Assembly (NCBI GenBank): GCA_021736645.1
Contig: JAIPFM010000024.1
Span: forward strand, 1-38,571
DNA from: Phycisphaerae bacterium
GTDB lineage: Bacteria; Planctomycetota; Phycisphaerae; Sedimentisphaerales; Anaerobacaceae
Reading direction: 5' to 3'
Length of the DNA: 38,571 bases
The notes under the pieces are model-generated. The model did not search any database, was not told where the DNA came from, and was given only the letters and a program-made list of their open reading frames with translations. The position numbers were made by a program, and so were the translations under genes. This document shows, piece after piece, positions 1 to 8,878 of the stretch (within the stretch, counting starts at the first letter, position 1; each line of letters begins with the position of its first letter).

Positions 1-2307
1 GAAAATGTGGCCCCCAAATCCGGCAAGGGTGCCTACAAGCCGGTACCCAGGGATGGCAGCACTGACGTTGCATACGAGACCCTATTGAGTTGGACACCGG
101 GTGTGGTAGGCGAGTCTTACAATGTGTATTTTGGGGATGATCTTGATACTGTAGACAGTGCGACGGTCCCTGACAGCCTGGGCCAGGACAGCAATTCGTT
201 TGATCCCGGGACACTGACATTTGGAACGACCTACTACTGGCGAGTGGATGATGTCAATGGCGCACCGGACCGGACCGTGTTTAAAGGCAAAGTCTGGAGC
301 TTCACAGTAGAACCCTACTCCATCCTGGTCCCGGTGGAGGTTGAGAAGGCCACTGCGTCAAGCGCCACGGCCAAGAATCCGCCCAGTCTGACCGTGGATG
401 GTTCCGGTCTTGACGGCGGCGTGCATTCCGACAGTCAGGGCGACATGTGGCTCAGCGCTGCCGTGGATTTGTCACCCTGGCTGATGTACGAGTTTGACAA
501 GGTACAGAAACTTGATAAGATGCTGCTCTGGAACTCAAACAGCGTGTCTGAAGCGTTTGTTGGCTGGGGCCTCAAGGACGTCAACATTGTCACCTCAACG
601 GATGGCGTGAATTGGACGTCTCTGGCAGACTCCATTGAAGTCACCAAGGCGCCGGGTGATCCCACCTATAACGAGCCCCAGGTGATTGACTTGGGATTGG
701 TTCAGGCCAAGTATGTCAAGATCAACATCCTGTCGAACTGGGGTGGTTTCCTCAAGCAATACGGTGTGTCCGAAGTCCAGTTCTACGGTCTGCCGGTATA
801 CGTACGTACACCACAACCTGCAGATGGGAGCACCGATGTCGATCCTGGAATGAGCCTCAGTTGGCGAGGGGGTCGGGGCGCCACGTCACACGAGATCTAT
901 CTCAGTGAGGATCTGGATGCTGTGGCAGATGGCTCAGCCCTGGCTGCAAGCATTGCGGGCGATAGTTATGATCTGACTGCGTTAGACCTGCAATTGGGCA
1001 ATACCTATTACTGGAAAGTGAACGCTGTCAGCGATACGGCGTATGAAGGTGACATCCTGAGTTTCACCCTCGCTGAACCTCTGATGGTGGATGATTTCGA
1101 GGGGTACACCAACTTCAGCCCGGACCGGCCGTTCCAGACCTGGCTGGATGGCTACGGCTATTCAGCGGATGAGTTTTTCCCGGTTGAATATCAAGGCAAT
1201 GGCACAGGATCAGGCGTGGGTCACGACATTTGGGGTCCTGGCAGCCCCTACTTTGGCGGTAAGCTCATGGAAGACACGATTGTCAAGAGCGGCCGAGGGT
1301 CGTTGCCTTTCTACTACAGTAATACAGGTGGTGCGGCTTCTCAAATAGACCGCAAGTGGTCCAAGCCGCAGGACTGGAGTCTCCATGGTATTCAAGCACT
1401 GGTCCTGTACATCTCAGGGGATCCCGCCAATACAGGGACATCTTTGTATGCCAAGATCAATGGCCAGAAGATTACCTGTCCCAAGTCCAATGTGCTGCAG
1501 TCCAGTCTGTGGACCCAATGGAGTATTGACCTGACCTCGCTGAATGTCACGAGTGTCAACACCTTGAGTGTGGGGGTGGATGGTGCAGGATCCGGTGTGC
1601 TGTATCTGGACGATTTCGGCCTGTATCGTGAGGCACCTGATTCGGTTGTCAGTGTCGATCCAGGGGCCGAGGGTCTGGCTGCCAAGTACAGTCTGGACAA
1701 CACCCTGGAGGATACCAGTGGTCATGGTTTGGGTGCGGGCACGGTCATTGGCGGTCCTTTCTTTGTAGAGGGTCGGCCCGGTAATGGCATGGCGCTTTCC
1801 TTTAATGGATTGGACGATTACGTGACATTGCCCATTGGCGGTGTGATTGCCTCTGCGGACAGCATCACCATTGCCTGCTGGGCCGATTTCTCGAATGAGG
1901 GAGGTGCCTGGCAGCGACTCTGGGACTTCGGTTCCGGGGATGGTGCGAATCCCTATATGTTCCTGTGTCCTCGTGTCAACACGAATGGTCCGATTCGATT
2001 GGCCATTCGTTCCGCCACCGTGCCCGAGTCGGTGATTAACAGCACGAGTACCCTGCCTTCCGGATGGCAGCATGTGACTGCCGTAATCGACGGCGATACC
2101 AGGACCATGACACTCTATGTCAATGGCGCTGTGGTGGCCCAGGGGTCGACTCAGGTCATCCCGTCAGAACTCGGCAACACCACACAGAATTATCTGGCGA
2201 AATCACAATATCCGGATGCCTTGTACCAGGGCTCTCTAGACGAGCTGATGATTTACACACGGGTCCTGTCCGAGGGCGAAATTCGCTATCTGGCAGGCGA
2301 CAAGTAG
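1..2307 (+). CDS. Modular secreted protein, 5' end missing (Fn3-like, discoidin, DDFEGY, LamG domains)
   Basis: The frame is open through the left edge, so the N-terminus and any signal peptide lie outside; the GTG at 7 is only the first start-like codon. Counting from that codon, the domains are: an Fn3-like module ending TYYWRVD (about 10-101); an F5/8 type C (discoidin) domain, probably sugar-binding (about 105-261); a second Fn3-like module ending TYYWKV (266-355); a beta-sandwich-like domain opening VDDFEGY (360-545), common in Phycisphaerae surface proteins; and a LamG/concanavalin-like domain (about 555-765) with the NGLDDYV and WQHVTAVIDG signatures. No catalytic domain is visible in the part present. 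It probably works outside the cell in binding or degrading polysaccharide, but the missing N-terminus could hold an enzyme. A hairpin terminator follows the stop. The domain reading is firm; the substrate is unknown. Confidence 0.85.
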   Translation, partial: ENVAPKSGKGAYKPVPRDGSTDVAYETLLSWTPGVVGESYNVYFGDDLDTVDSATVPDSLGQDSNSFDPGTLTFGTTYYWRVDDVNGAPDRTVFKGKVWSFTVEPYSILVPVEVEKATASSATAKNPPSLTVDGSGLDGGVHSDSQGDMWLSAAVDLSPWLMYEFDKVQKLDKMLLWNSNSVSEAFVGWGLKDVNIVTSTDGVNWTSLADSIEVTKAPGDPTYNEPQVIDLGLVQAKYVKINILSNWGGFLKQYGVSEVQFYGLPVYVRTPQPADGSTDVDPGMSLSWRGGRGATSHEIYLSEDLDAVADGSALAASIAGDSYDLTALDLQLGNTYYWKVNAVSDTAYEGDILSFTLAEPLMVDDFEGYTNFSPDRPFQTWLDGYGYSADEFFPVEYQGNGTGSGVGHDIWGPGSPYFGGKLMEDTIVKSGRGSLPFYYSNTGGAASQIDRKWSKPQDWSLHGIQALVLYISGDPANTGTSLYAKINGQKITCPKSNVLQSSLWTQWSIDLTSLNVTSVNTLSVGVDGAGSGVLYLDDFGLYREAPDSVVSVDPGAEGLAAKYSLDNTLEDTSGHGLGAGTVIGGPFFVEGRPGNGMALSFNGLDDYVTLPIGGVIASADSITIACWADFSNEGGAWQRLWDFGSGDGANPYMFLCPRVNTNGPIRLAIRSATVPESVINSTSTLPSGWQHVTAVIDGDTRTMTLYVNGAVVAQGSTQVIPSELGNTTQNYLAKSQYPDALYQGSLDELMIYTRVLSEGEIRYLAGDK

Positions 2308-2332
2308 ACAGCCTGCATTGTCTTTGCAATGA

Positions 2333-2369
2333 AGCGGTTCAAGCCTACCCGGCTTGAGCCGCTTTTTTT
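2333..2369 (+). terminator. Rho-independent terminator of the modular surface protein
   Basis: A 13-bp stem (AGCGGTTCAAGCC paired with GGCTTGAGCCGCT, one G-U pair) has a 5-nt loop and is followed by seven T residues. It starts 25 nt after the stop codon. Confidence 0.9.
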
Positions 2370-2415
2370 ATGACATGCAAAAAATAGACCAGTCTTTGGC
2401 CATCCTGTAATTCGC

Positions 2416-2444
2416 TTGCAGGCAGTTAATAAGGGTCGTAAAAT
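2416..2444 (+). promoter_or_regulatory. Possible sigma-70-type promoter for comM
   Basis: TTGCAG, a 17-nt spacer and TAAAAT (5 of 6 to consensus) would start transcription near 2451, about 35 nt before the comM ATG. The -35 is weak; this is inferred from spacing and sequence only. Confidence 0.4.
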
Positions 2445-2486
2445 ACCTGTTATAGCCAAATTCAGAGATTGCGAGGTGTGGACCGT

Positions 2487-4022
2487 ATGCTGGCACGACT
2501 ACATAGTGTGACTTTGGAGGGGATTGAGGGACGCGTGTGTGAGGTGGAGGTGGAGGTGGCTCGCGGGGGCTTTGAAAAGACCATTGTGGTGGGGCTGCCT
2601 GATGCGGCCGTCAAGGAAAGTTCCGAGCGGGTCAAGAGCGCTGTCGTCAATTCCGGGTATGCCTTTCCCAAGACCCAGTCTGTGGTGAATCTCGCCCCTG
2701 CGCACGTACGCAAGGAGGGGCCCGGATTTGACTTGCCCATTGCCCTGGGTATGATTGCAGGGTCCGGGGCGTTGAAGGCCGAGTGCCTCAAGGACCGTTT
2801 GATTGTGGGGGAACTGGCCCTGGATGGGCGCGTGCGTCCAGTGCACGGGGCGCTGAGTATGGCCATGGCAGCCAGGGAGCGGGGCTTTCATGAGATACTG
2901 CTGCCCATGGCCAATACCAGAGAAGCGGCTGTGGTTCAGGGGATCAGGGTCTATGGTGTTGAATCTCTCAGACTCGCCGTGGAATTCCTGGCCGGTCAGA
3001 TCGCGCAGGACCCAGTCCAGGTGGATGTGGAACAGCTCTTTTCCCTGGCCGGACGCTATGCCCGGGACTTTTCTGATGTGCGGGGTCAGGAGGCTGCCAA
3101 GCGGGCCCTGATCGTGGCAGCGGCTGGCGGTCATAATGTGATCATGATCGGGCCGCCCGGATCAGGCAAGACCATGCTGGCCCAGAGGCTCCCCACGGTC
3201 CTGCCGCCCCTGTCCCTGGCGGAATCTCTGGAGACCACACGTATTTACTCGTCCATGGGCCTGCTGGATCAGGACACGAGTCTCATGGCCACGCGACCGT
3301 TTCGGACACCGCACCATTCCTCCAGTGGGCCGGCCCTGGTGGGCGGCGGGCCCAATGCCAGGCCTGGTGAATTGTCTCTGGCGCACCACGGGATTCTTTT
3401 TCTGGATGAATTCGCGGAGTTCCCGCGTCATGTGCTGGAGATGATTCGACAGCCCATGGAAGACGGGGTAGTCACGGTGGCCCGGGCCAAACGCACCATC
3501 ACGTATCCGGCCCAGTTCATGTGCGTGGCATCTTTGAATCCCTGCCCCTGCGGGTATTTTGGTGCAGATGCCAAGCGGTGTCGGTGTACACCCCTTCAGA
3601 TCGAACGGTACATGTCCAAGGTGTCTGGCCCGCTCATGGATCGTATGGACATTCATATTGAAGTGCCTGCACTGGCCTTTTCGAAATTGCGTGCCAAACG
3701 GGCCCCGGAGGAGCCGGGATCTGCTGAGATCCGCGCATGCGTACTCAAGGCTCGCCAGATCCAGCAGACGCGGTTTAAAGGCGCCACAGCCAGTCGCAAT
3801 GCGGTTATGAGCCATCGCCAGGTGGAACGCTACTGTGACCTGGACGACCAGGGCGAGATGTTCCTCAAGGGGGCCATGGTCCAGTTTGGCCTGTCTGCCA
3901 GGGCACACGATAAGATCTGCAAGGTGGCGCGGACCATTGCCGATCTGGATGGGGCACAAAATATTGCGTCAGATCATGTGGCAGAGGCCATCAGTTATCG
4001 CCGTCTGGATCGGCGATTTTGA
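2487..4022 (+). CDS. comM: YifB/ComM-family Mg-chelatase-like AAA+ ATPase
   Basis: 511 residues, the usual length of the ComM (YifB) family. The start is the ATG at 2487, giving the family N-terminus MLARLHSVTLEGI; it has GAGGTG 8 nt upstream. An in-frame TTG at 2469 would only add residues the family lacks. The N-terminal ChlI-type domain contains GLPDAAVKES. The AAA+ core has Walker A GPPGSGKT and Walker B ILFLDEFAEF, followed by the cysteine-rich NPCPCGYFG and the DRMDIHIEVP sensor region. ComM of naturally competent bacteria is a hexameric helicase that promotes branch migration during integration of incoming DNA; whether this organism takes up DNA cannot be told here. A separate promoter before the ferredoxin gene suggests comM is monocistronic. 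Confidence 0.93.
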   Translation: MLARLHSVTLEGIEGRVCEVEVEVARGGFEKTIVVGLPDAAVKESSERVKSAVVNSGYAFPKTQSVVNLAPAHVRKEGPGFDLPIALGMIAGSGALKAECLKDRLIVGELALDGRVRPVHGALSMAMAARERGFHEILLPMANTREAAVVQGIRVYGVESLRLAVEFLAGQIAQDPVQVDVEQLFSLAGRYARDFSDVRGQEAAKRALIVAAAGGHNVIMIGPPGSGKTMLAQRLPTVLPPLSLAESLETTRIYSSMGLLDQDTSLMATRPFRTPHHSSSGPALVGGGPNARPGELSLAHHGILFLDEFAEFPRHVLEMIRQPMEDGVVTVARAKRTITYPAQFMCVASLNPCPCGYFGADAKRCRCTPLQIERYMSKVSGPLMDRMDIHIEVPALAFSKLRAKRAPEEPGSAEIRACVLKARQIQQTRFKGATASRNAVMSHRQVERYCDLDDQGEMFLKGAMVQFGLSARAHDKICKVARTIADLDGAQNIASDHVAEAISYRRLDRRF

Positions 4023-4058
4023 CATGAAAATATTTATATCAAGTTCCTGACTATTTTG

Positions 4059-4086
4059 TTGACTGAACTGGTGGCTTGGGGATAAT
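4059..4086 (+). promoter_or_regulatory. Probable promoter for the ferredoxin gene
   Basis: TTGACT, a 16-nt spacer and GATAAT (5 of 6 to each consensus) place a start near 4093, about 36 nt before the ferredoxin ATG. Confidence 0.5.
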
Positions 4087-4128
4087 CCCATCAGCAGGTT
4101 ATTCATCTTTTGATTTAGAGGTTTAGGT

Positions 4129-4317
4129 ATGAATGTTTCAATACAAGATACTTGTACGGCCTGTGGGCTCTGCTGCGATACGTGCCCTGAAGTCTTTGAA
4201 ATGGGTGACGACATCGCTGAGGTGATTACCGACGAAATCTCAGATGAGCTCATGTCGACAGTGCAGCAGGCCGCGGAAGAGTGTCCTGTCGCAGCGATCC
4301 TCATTGACGATGACTAA
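4129..4317 (+). CDS. Single-cluster 4Fe-4S ferredoxin
   Basis: 62 residues, acidic, the size of Thermotoga/Desulfovibrio-type ferredoxins. The N-terminal motif CTACGLCCDTCP fits C-x2-C-x2-C-x3-CP, and a distant cysteine in EECPVAAI near the C-terminus completes the set for one [4Fe-4S] cluster; the second half-motif of 2[4Fe-4S] ferredoxins is absent. It is a small cytoplasmic one-electron carrier; its partner enzymes are not in the window. The ATG follows an AGAGG-containing leader. It lies downstream of comM with its own likely promoter and converges on proC. No clear hairpin terminator is visible in 4318-4493. Confidence 0.88.
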   Translation: MNVSIQDTCTACGLCCDTCPEVFEMGDDIAEVITDEISDELMSTVQQAAEECPVAAILIDDD

Positions 4318-4493
4318 ACCCATCACGGCTGCCCTGTTGGCCCCTGTGACAAGCTCCCACAGTCTCTTGTCATGGTGGCCCGGCGACACCTGTTCCTCCC
4401 AGAAAATCCCTTGACGAGACTCTTAGACCACCGGCCCCGTATCAGCAGTCCCAGTTCAGAAACCAGGTCAGCAAGTCGACACCAGACCCTTGT

Positions 4494-5315
4494 CTATTGA
4501 TCACTGCTGACGGACAACGCCTGGCTCCTGGTGCAGGCTCGTTCGAGTGCCGTGTGAACGAGTTCGCCAAAACCACCCTCTTTGAATGCGTTGAGCGCGG
4601 CCTCAGTGGTGCCGCCCGGTGTGGCGACTTTTCGTGTGAGCTCTGCCGGGGTCTCCCCCCGGCTGTCGGCCTGGCTGGCAAGGAGACAGGCCCCTTTGGC
4701 AGTCTGCAGGACGAGGATTCTGGCCAGGTCCGGTGTGAGACCCATGGCCACGCCGGCCTCGATCATCTTTTCCATGAGCAGGTAGTAATAGGCCGGCCCT
4801 GATCCGCTGACCGCTGTCACAGCGTCCATCAGAGTTTCACTGTCGACAGTCACGGCCTGCCCCACACAGGCAAAGAGGGTCTCTACGGCCTGAATATGGT
4901 CACGGGCCTTGTCATTGGCGTAGAGCGCACTGGCCCCTTCGTTGATGAGGGCCGGTGTGTTGGGCATCACGCGAATCACCGGGACATCGCCCAGCACGGC
5001 TGTGATGTCGGACACGCGTTTGCCTGCAATGATGGACACGATGACGGCCTGAGCCTTGACATGGCCCTGGATGCTGGCAAGGGCTTCGTCCAGTACATAG
5101 GGTTTGACGCTGAGCACCAGGACATCGGACCGGGCCGCGACCTCGGCATTGCTGGCAGAGGTCATGACCTGGTAGAGCGACGCCAGTTGTGCCAGTCGAT
5201 CCGAGCGAATGTCACTGACTGACACGTCTTTGGGGTCGTACACCCCGGCACTGATAATGCCCTGCAAAATGGCCTCTGCCATATTGCCGGCCCCAATAAA
5301 TCCGATGGTTGACAT
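4494..5315 (-). CDS. proC: Pyrroline-5-carboxylate reductase
   Basis: 273 residues, full length for ProC. It catalyses the last step of proline synthesis: NAD(P)H-dependent reduction of 1-pyrroline-5-carboxylate to proline. The N-terminal Rossmann motif is GFIGAGNMAEAI, followed by SVKPYVLDE, RVMPNTPALINEGAS, and the C-terminal dimerisation/active-site segment VSGSGPAYYYLLMEKM with TPGGTTEAAL. The ATG at 5315 gives the exact family N-terminus (MSTIGFIGAGNMAEA), though no good ribosome-binding site precedes it. It lies downstream of nrdJ on the same strand, with 136 bp of repeat-filled spacer between, so co-transcription is uncertain. No other proline genes are in the window. Confidence 0.96.
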   Translation of the reverse strand: MSTIGFIGAGNMAEAILQGIISAGVYDPKDVSVSDIRSDRLAQLASLYQVMTSASNAEVAARSDVLVLSVKPYVLDEALASIQGHVKAQAVIVSIIAGKRVSDITAVLGDVPVIRVMPNTPALINEGASALYANDKARDHIQAVETLFACVGQAVTVDSETLMDAVTAVSGSGPAYYYLLMEKMIEAGVAMGLTPDLARILVLQTAKGACLLASQADSRGETPAELTRKVATPGGTTEAALNAFKEGGFGELVHTALERACTRSQALSVSSDQ

Positions 5316-5324
5316 GCGATAAGA

Positions 5325-5422
5325 AGTTTTTGGTTTTAAGTTTTAAGTGTTAAGTTTTTAGTGGGTGGCAAGGAGGTTCTTTTGAACAGCGGTCTTACCG
5401 TCACACCGTCTTACTATCTTAC
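5325..5422. repeat. Degenerate 7-8-bp tandem repeats between nrdJ and proC
   Basis: Two adjacent short-unit arrays fill the gap. Read on the minus strand, 5422-5391 is four imperfect 8-mers (GTAAGATA, GTAAGACG, GTGTGACG, GTAAGACC). Positions 5361-5325 hold about five units resembling AAAACTT. The units differ from those of the other intergenic arrays but the style is the same. They lie in the proC leader. Confidence 0.6.
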
Positions 5423-5451
5423 AGCAACGCGGTCTTTTCAAAGTCCCTCAT

Positions 5452-8400
5452 CTATGAGCATCCCATGGAATTGCCACAGTTGAAGCACTTGTAACAGGTC
5501 CCGTTTCTCACCGTAATGGAACCGCATACGTCACAGGCTGGTGCGTCATCCTGGAAATGCTGAAATTGGGCATTGAATTCCTGAATGACCTTCACGCTCT
5601 TGTCGCCGTCGCCTGTCACTGCAGAGGTGACCATGGCCAGGGCCCTGTCTGCCATGGCCGTGACACGGGGGGCGGTGGCCGAAGCAGAGGCGCTGGTCGA
5701 CGTTCTGGAGCTGCTGTCCGTGATGGATTTGACTTCCGCGATCTTCTGAGTCAGGCCCTTGGTCTTTTCCACCAGTTCCTTGGCTGTGGTGTTGTTCTTG
5801 CTCTCCCGTTTCACAGAAGGAGCGCTGACCCGATTGGGCAGATTCTTGTCTGCATAGCCGGGAATAAACTGACACCCGAGCCAGCAGAAGATATAGTCGA
5901 TGACACTCTTGGCAAACGGGATTTCCCGGTTGGAGGTCATGCCCGCCGGTTCAAAGCGAGCATGCCGGAACTTGTCCACCAGGGTGATCAGGGGGACGCC
6001 ATACTGCAGGGCCATGGACGTGCACGTTCCTATCACATCCATAAGACCACCCACGGTGCTGCCTTCCTTGGCCATGGTGACGAATAACTCACCAGGTTGA
6101 CCATCCTCGTATAACCCCACCGTCAGGTAGCCTTCATGTCCTGCCACAGAGAACTTGTGCGTAATACTCTGACGCGTCTCTGCCAGTCTTCGTCTGAAGG
6201 GTTTTGCGGGTGCGACTGCCGCGGCGTCAGCCTTGACCGATTTCTTACCGTGCTTGCTGTCCGTGGACACCGGCTGCAGGCGTTTGGATCCGTCACGATA
6301 AATGGCGACTGCCTTGAGACCCAATTTCCAGCCTTCCATGTAGGCCGAGGAAACATCCTCCACGGCGCATTCTTTGGGCATGTTGATGGTTTTGCTCAGG
6401 GCCCCTGAAATAAAGGGCTGGACCGCAGCCATCATCTTGAGATGGGCCATGTAGTGAATGCTGCGTTTGCCGTTTTTGGGCTTGAACGCACAGTCAAAGA
6501 TGTCGAGATGTTCCTTGCTCAGGATGTCACACCCTTCAATGGTTTCATGCTTGTCAATGTAATCGGTAATGGCCTTGATGTCGTCAATGTCGTACCCCAG
6601 ACGCTCCAGGGCCATGGGCACGGTCCGGTTGACCAGTTTCAGCATGCCGCCGCCGGCCAGAAGTTTGTACTTGACCAGGGCGATGTCCGGCTCAATGCCT
6701 GTGGTGTCGCAGTCCATGAGGAAGCCAATGGTGCCGGTGGGGGCCAATACCGTGACCTGTGAATTGCGGTAACCGTGTTTGGAGCCTGCGTCCAGGGCTT
6801 GATCCCAAGCATCCTTGGCTGCATTGCTCAGGTAACTTGGGCACAGGGTCTCAATGAATTCCTGGGCATGCTTCCTGTGCATGTTAATGACTTTGAGCAT
6901 GGAATTTGTATTCTTGGGGAAGCCGTCAAACGGCCCCTTGAGTGCGGCCAGTTCAGCACTGACGGTGTAGGCCGTGCCTGTCATGATGGCTGAAATGGAA
7001 CCGGCAATAGCGCGGGCCTGATCTGAATCGTAGGCCAGGGCCAGGCTCATGACAAGCGAGCCAAGATTGGCATACCCGAGACCCAGCGGCCTGAACAGGT
7101 GACTATTCACTGCGATCTTTTTGTCCGGGTAACTGCCATTGTCCACCAGGATGTCCTGGGCAATGATGAACAGACGTATCGCGCACTTGAACGATTCAAT
7201 GTCAAAGGAGCCATCCTCCTTGCGGAACTTCATGAGATTCAAAGAAGCCAGATTACAGGCGGAGTCATCCAGGAACATGTATTCACTACAGGGATTTGAC
7301 GCATTGATCGGACCGGATTCCGGGCAGGTGTGCCAGCGGTTGATGGTGGTGTGGTACTGCAGGCCCGGGTCACCACAAATGTGCGTACCTTCTGCGATCA
7401 GATTCATGAGCTCCCGAGCCGAGTATTCTTCGGCAGGCTGACCTGTGGTCACAGAGGTCGTGGTCCAGGTGCCGTCTTTTTCCACGGCCTGCATGAACTC
7501 ATCAGTCACGCGCACTGACAGGTTGGCATTCTGGAACATCACACTGTTGTAGGCTTCATTGTTATGATCACCCGAATACCCTGCATCAATCAAGGCCCAG
7601 GCCTTCTTTTCTTCTTCAGTTTTGCAGGTGATAAAGTCCTTGATATCCGGATGGTCAATACGAAGAGACTGCATCTTGGCGGCTCGACGTGTCTTGCCCC
7701 CGGACTTGATCACCGCAGCGATCTGATCGTAGACTCGCATGAAGCTCAGGGGGCCAGAAGGTTTGCCGCCGCCGGAGAGCTTTTCACGACTGCTTCGCAG
7801 TGTGGACAGGTCTGTGCCAGTGCCGGATCCGTGCTTGAACAGCATGGCTTCGCTGGTGGCCAGACGCATGATGTCATCCATGGAGTCTTTAACAGACTGA
7901 ATAAAACACGCGGAGCCTTGTGGAAATTCATAACTGTTCTCGCAGGGCACTGCATCCTGGGCTTGTTCGTCCCAGTGGTAGTTGTGCTTGCTGCCTGCCA
8001 CACCATAGACATCGTACAGGCCCACATTGAACCAGACCGGCGAATTAAATGCGCCGTACTGGTTAATGCACAGCCAGCACAGTTCTGCGTAATAAATATC
8101 CGATTCATTTTGAGAGGCAAAATAGCCATCCTTGAGGCCCCGATCTGCCAGGCTTCGGCAGACACGATGGATCAGTTGCTTGGCTGAGTGCTCTCTCTGA
8201 CCGGTTTCAATGTCTCCGTAAAAATACTTGCTTGAAACGACCTTCGTGGCCAGCTGGCTCCACGATTCGGGTACTTCAATGTTGTCCTGCTCAAAAATCG
8301 CCTGACCATTATCACCCATGATTTTGGCGGAACGCGATTCCCATTCCAACTGTTCGAAGGGGTGTACACCGTCTGTTGAAAAAAAGTGTTCTATGCCAAG

Positions 8401-8487
8401 ACCATTGTTTTCGTCCATGTTTTTTCTCTTTTTCTTGTTTGATTTATTGGACTCAAATGGATTCTGTGGATCAAATCTATAGGCCAT
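5452..8487 (-). CDS. nrdJ: Adenosylcobalamin-dependent (class II) ribonucleotide reductase
   Basis: 1011 residues, in the size range of the large NrdJ form. It reduces ribonucleotides to deoxyribonucleotides using a radical generated from coenzyme B12, independent of oxygen. Visible landmarks: GSACFIQSV (first active-site cysteine strand), SGTGTDLSTLR, NPCSEYMFLDDSACNLASLNL (finger-loop region with catalytic Asn/Cys/Glu), and APTGTIGFLMDCDTTGIEP. A TSCPD domain (about 730-850) contains GTCTSMALQYG. The C-terminal zinc-ribbon/redox tail has CDVC, CYKCFNC and a final CS. The ATG at 8487 has GGAGG 8 nt upstream. The lysine/asparagine-rich first 23 residues are an extension; the conserved part begins near MDENNGLGIEH. 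A promoter overlapped by two NrdR-like boxes lies directly upstream. No cobalamin riboswitch was recognised. Confidence 0.96.
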   Translation of the reverse strand: MAYRFDPQNPFESNKSNKKKRKNMDENNGLGIEHFFSTDGVHPFEQLEWESRSAKIMGDNGQAIFEQDNIEVPESWSQLATKVVSSKYFYGDIETGQREHSAKQLIHRVCRSLADRGLKDGYFASQNESDIYYAELCWLCINQYGAFNSPVWFNVGLYDVYGVAGSKHNYHWDEQAQDAVPCENSYEFPQGSACFIQSVKDSMDDIMRLATSEAMLFKHGSGTGTDLSTLRSSREKLSGGGKPSGPLSFMRVYDQIAAVIKSGGKTRRAAKMQSLRIDHPDIKDFITCKTEEEKKAWALIDAGYSGDHNNEAYNSVMFQNANLSVRVTDEFMQAVEKDGTWTTTSVTTGQPAEEYSARELMNLIAEGTHICGDPGLQYHTTINRWHTCPESGPINASNPCSEYMFLDDSACNLASLNLMKFRKEDGSFDIESFKCAIRLFIIAQDILVDNGSYPDKKIAVNSHLFRPLGLGYANLGSLVMSLALAYDSDQARAIAGSISAIMTGTAYTVSAELAALKGPFDGFPKNTNSMLKVINMHRKHAQEFIETLCPSYLSNAAKDAWDQALDAGSKHGYRNSQVTVLAPTGTIGFLMDCDTTGIEPDIALVKYKLLAGGGMLKLVNRTVPMALERLGYDIDDIKAITDYIDKHETIEGCDILSKEHLDIFDCAFKPKNGKRSIHYMAHLKMMAAVQPFISGALSKTINMPKECAVEDVSSAYMEGWKLGLKAVAIYRDGSKRLQPVSTDSKHGKKSVKADAAAVAPAKPFRRRLAETRQSITHKFSVAGHEGYLTVGLYEDGQPGELFVTMAKEGSTVGGLMDVIGTCTSMALQYGVPLITLVDKFRHARFEPAGMTSNREIPFAKSVIDYIFCWLGCQFIPGYADKNLPNRVSAPSVKRESKNNTTAKELVEKTKGLTQKIAEVKSITDSSSRTSTSASASATAPRVTAMADRALAMVTSAVTGDGDKSVKVIQEFNAQFQHFQDDAPACDVCGSITVRNGTCYKCFNCGNSMGCS

Positions 8488-8514
8488 GCCAAATGCCTCC
8501 GTGCAAAATGTAAA

Positions 8515-8530
8515 ACACTAAATATAGTAG
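8515..8530 (-). promoter_or_regulatory. NrdR box 1 (overlaps the nrdJ -10)
   Basis: On the plus strand the 16-mer is ACACTAAATATAGTAG. By eye it matches about 13 of 16 positions of the NrdR consensus acaCwATATaTwGtgt. It covers the proposed -10 element of nrdJ, where a bound ATP/dATP-sensing NrdR repressor would block polymerase. Confidence 0.62.
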
Positions 8531-8549
8531 TGCGGAACGAAAAAAGCAA
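8521..8549 (-). promoter_or_regulatory. Proposed nrdJ promoter
   Basis: Read on the minus strand: TTGCTT (8549-8544), a 17-nt spacer and TATATT (8526-8521). Transcription would begin near 8514, giving a leader of about 27 nt that includes the GGAGG ribosome-binding site. An alternative upstream promoter (TTGGAC-17-TATCAT, 8621-8593) is also possible and would place the NrdR boxes inside the leader. Confidence 0.5.
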
Positions 8550-8563
8550 ACTAGATATTGTTT
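8548..8563 (-). promoter_or_regulatory. NrdR box 2 (at the nrdJ -35)
   Basis: The plus-strand 16-mer AAACTAGATATTGTTT matches about 13 of 16 positions of the NrdR consensus. It begins 33 bp from box 1, close to the three-helical-turn spacing (31-32 bp) usual for paired NrdR sites, and abuts the proposed -35. Confidence 0.58.
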
Positions 8564-8701
8564 ACGTCCTAAAAGTAGGTTCCGGAAGATTAATGATATT
8601 CACAGGCAATGTAAAGTCCAAAACCTGGAAAAATCATCAAATCGAAGCACGGTTTTGCTTAACCCTTACAATTACTCACTCTATGACTTGCCTACCATAA
8701 T

Positions 8702-8743
8702 AAAAAAAAAGCGAGACAACACAAGAGGGCGAATCCCTTGTGT
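8702..8743 (-). terminator. Hairpin terminator upstream of the nrdJ promoter
   Basis: On the minus strand ACACAAG pairs with CTTGTGT, with inner GG/CC pairs and a short loop; after an 8-nt gap come nine T residues. No gene ends just before it on this strand. It could be a second stop for the small RNA at 8879-9005 or for ribD transcripts, or end an RNA not recognised in 8744-8878. The opposite strand has no T-tract. Confidence 0.6.
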
Positions 8744-8878
8744 CATACACGCATTGAGTCTGCAAATCCTGGTTTTTTATGCATCATTCGACCCGTCTCT
8801 GGGCCGGTCAGGGATTTCGTGTGTCAGTGGTAGGTTAGGCAAGAATGGTATCGTGACATGTGCAAGAAATGAGCGCAT

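Noticed and set aside
5325..5422. CRISPR array
   Set aside because: The units are only 7-8 bp, contiguous and degenerate, without spacers; no cas genes are in the window.
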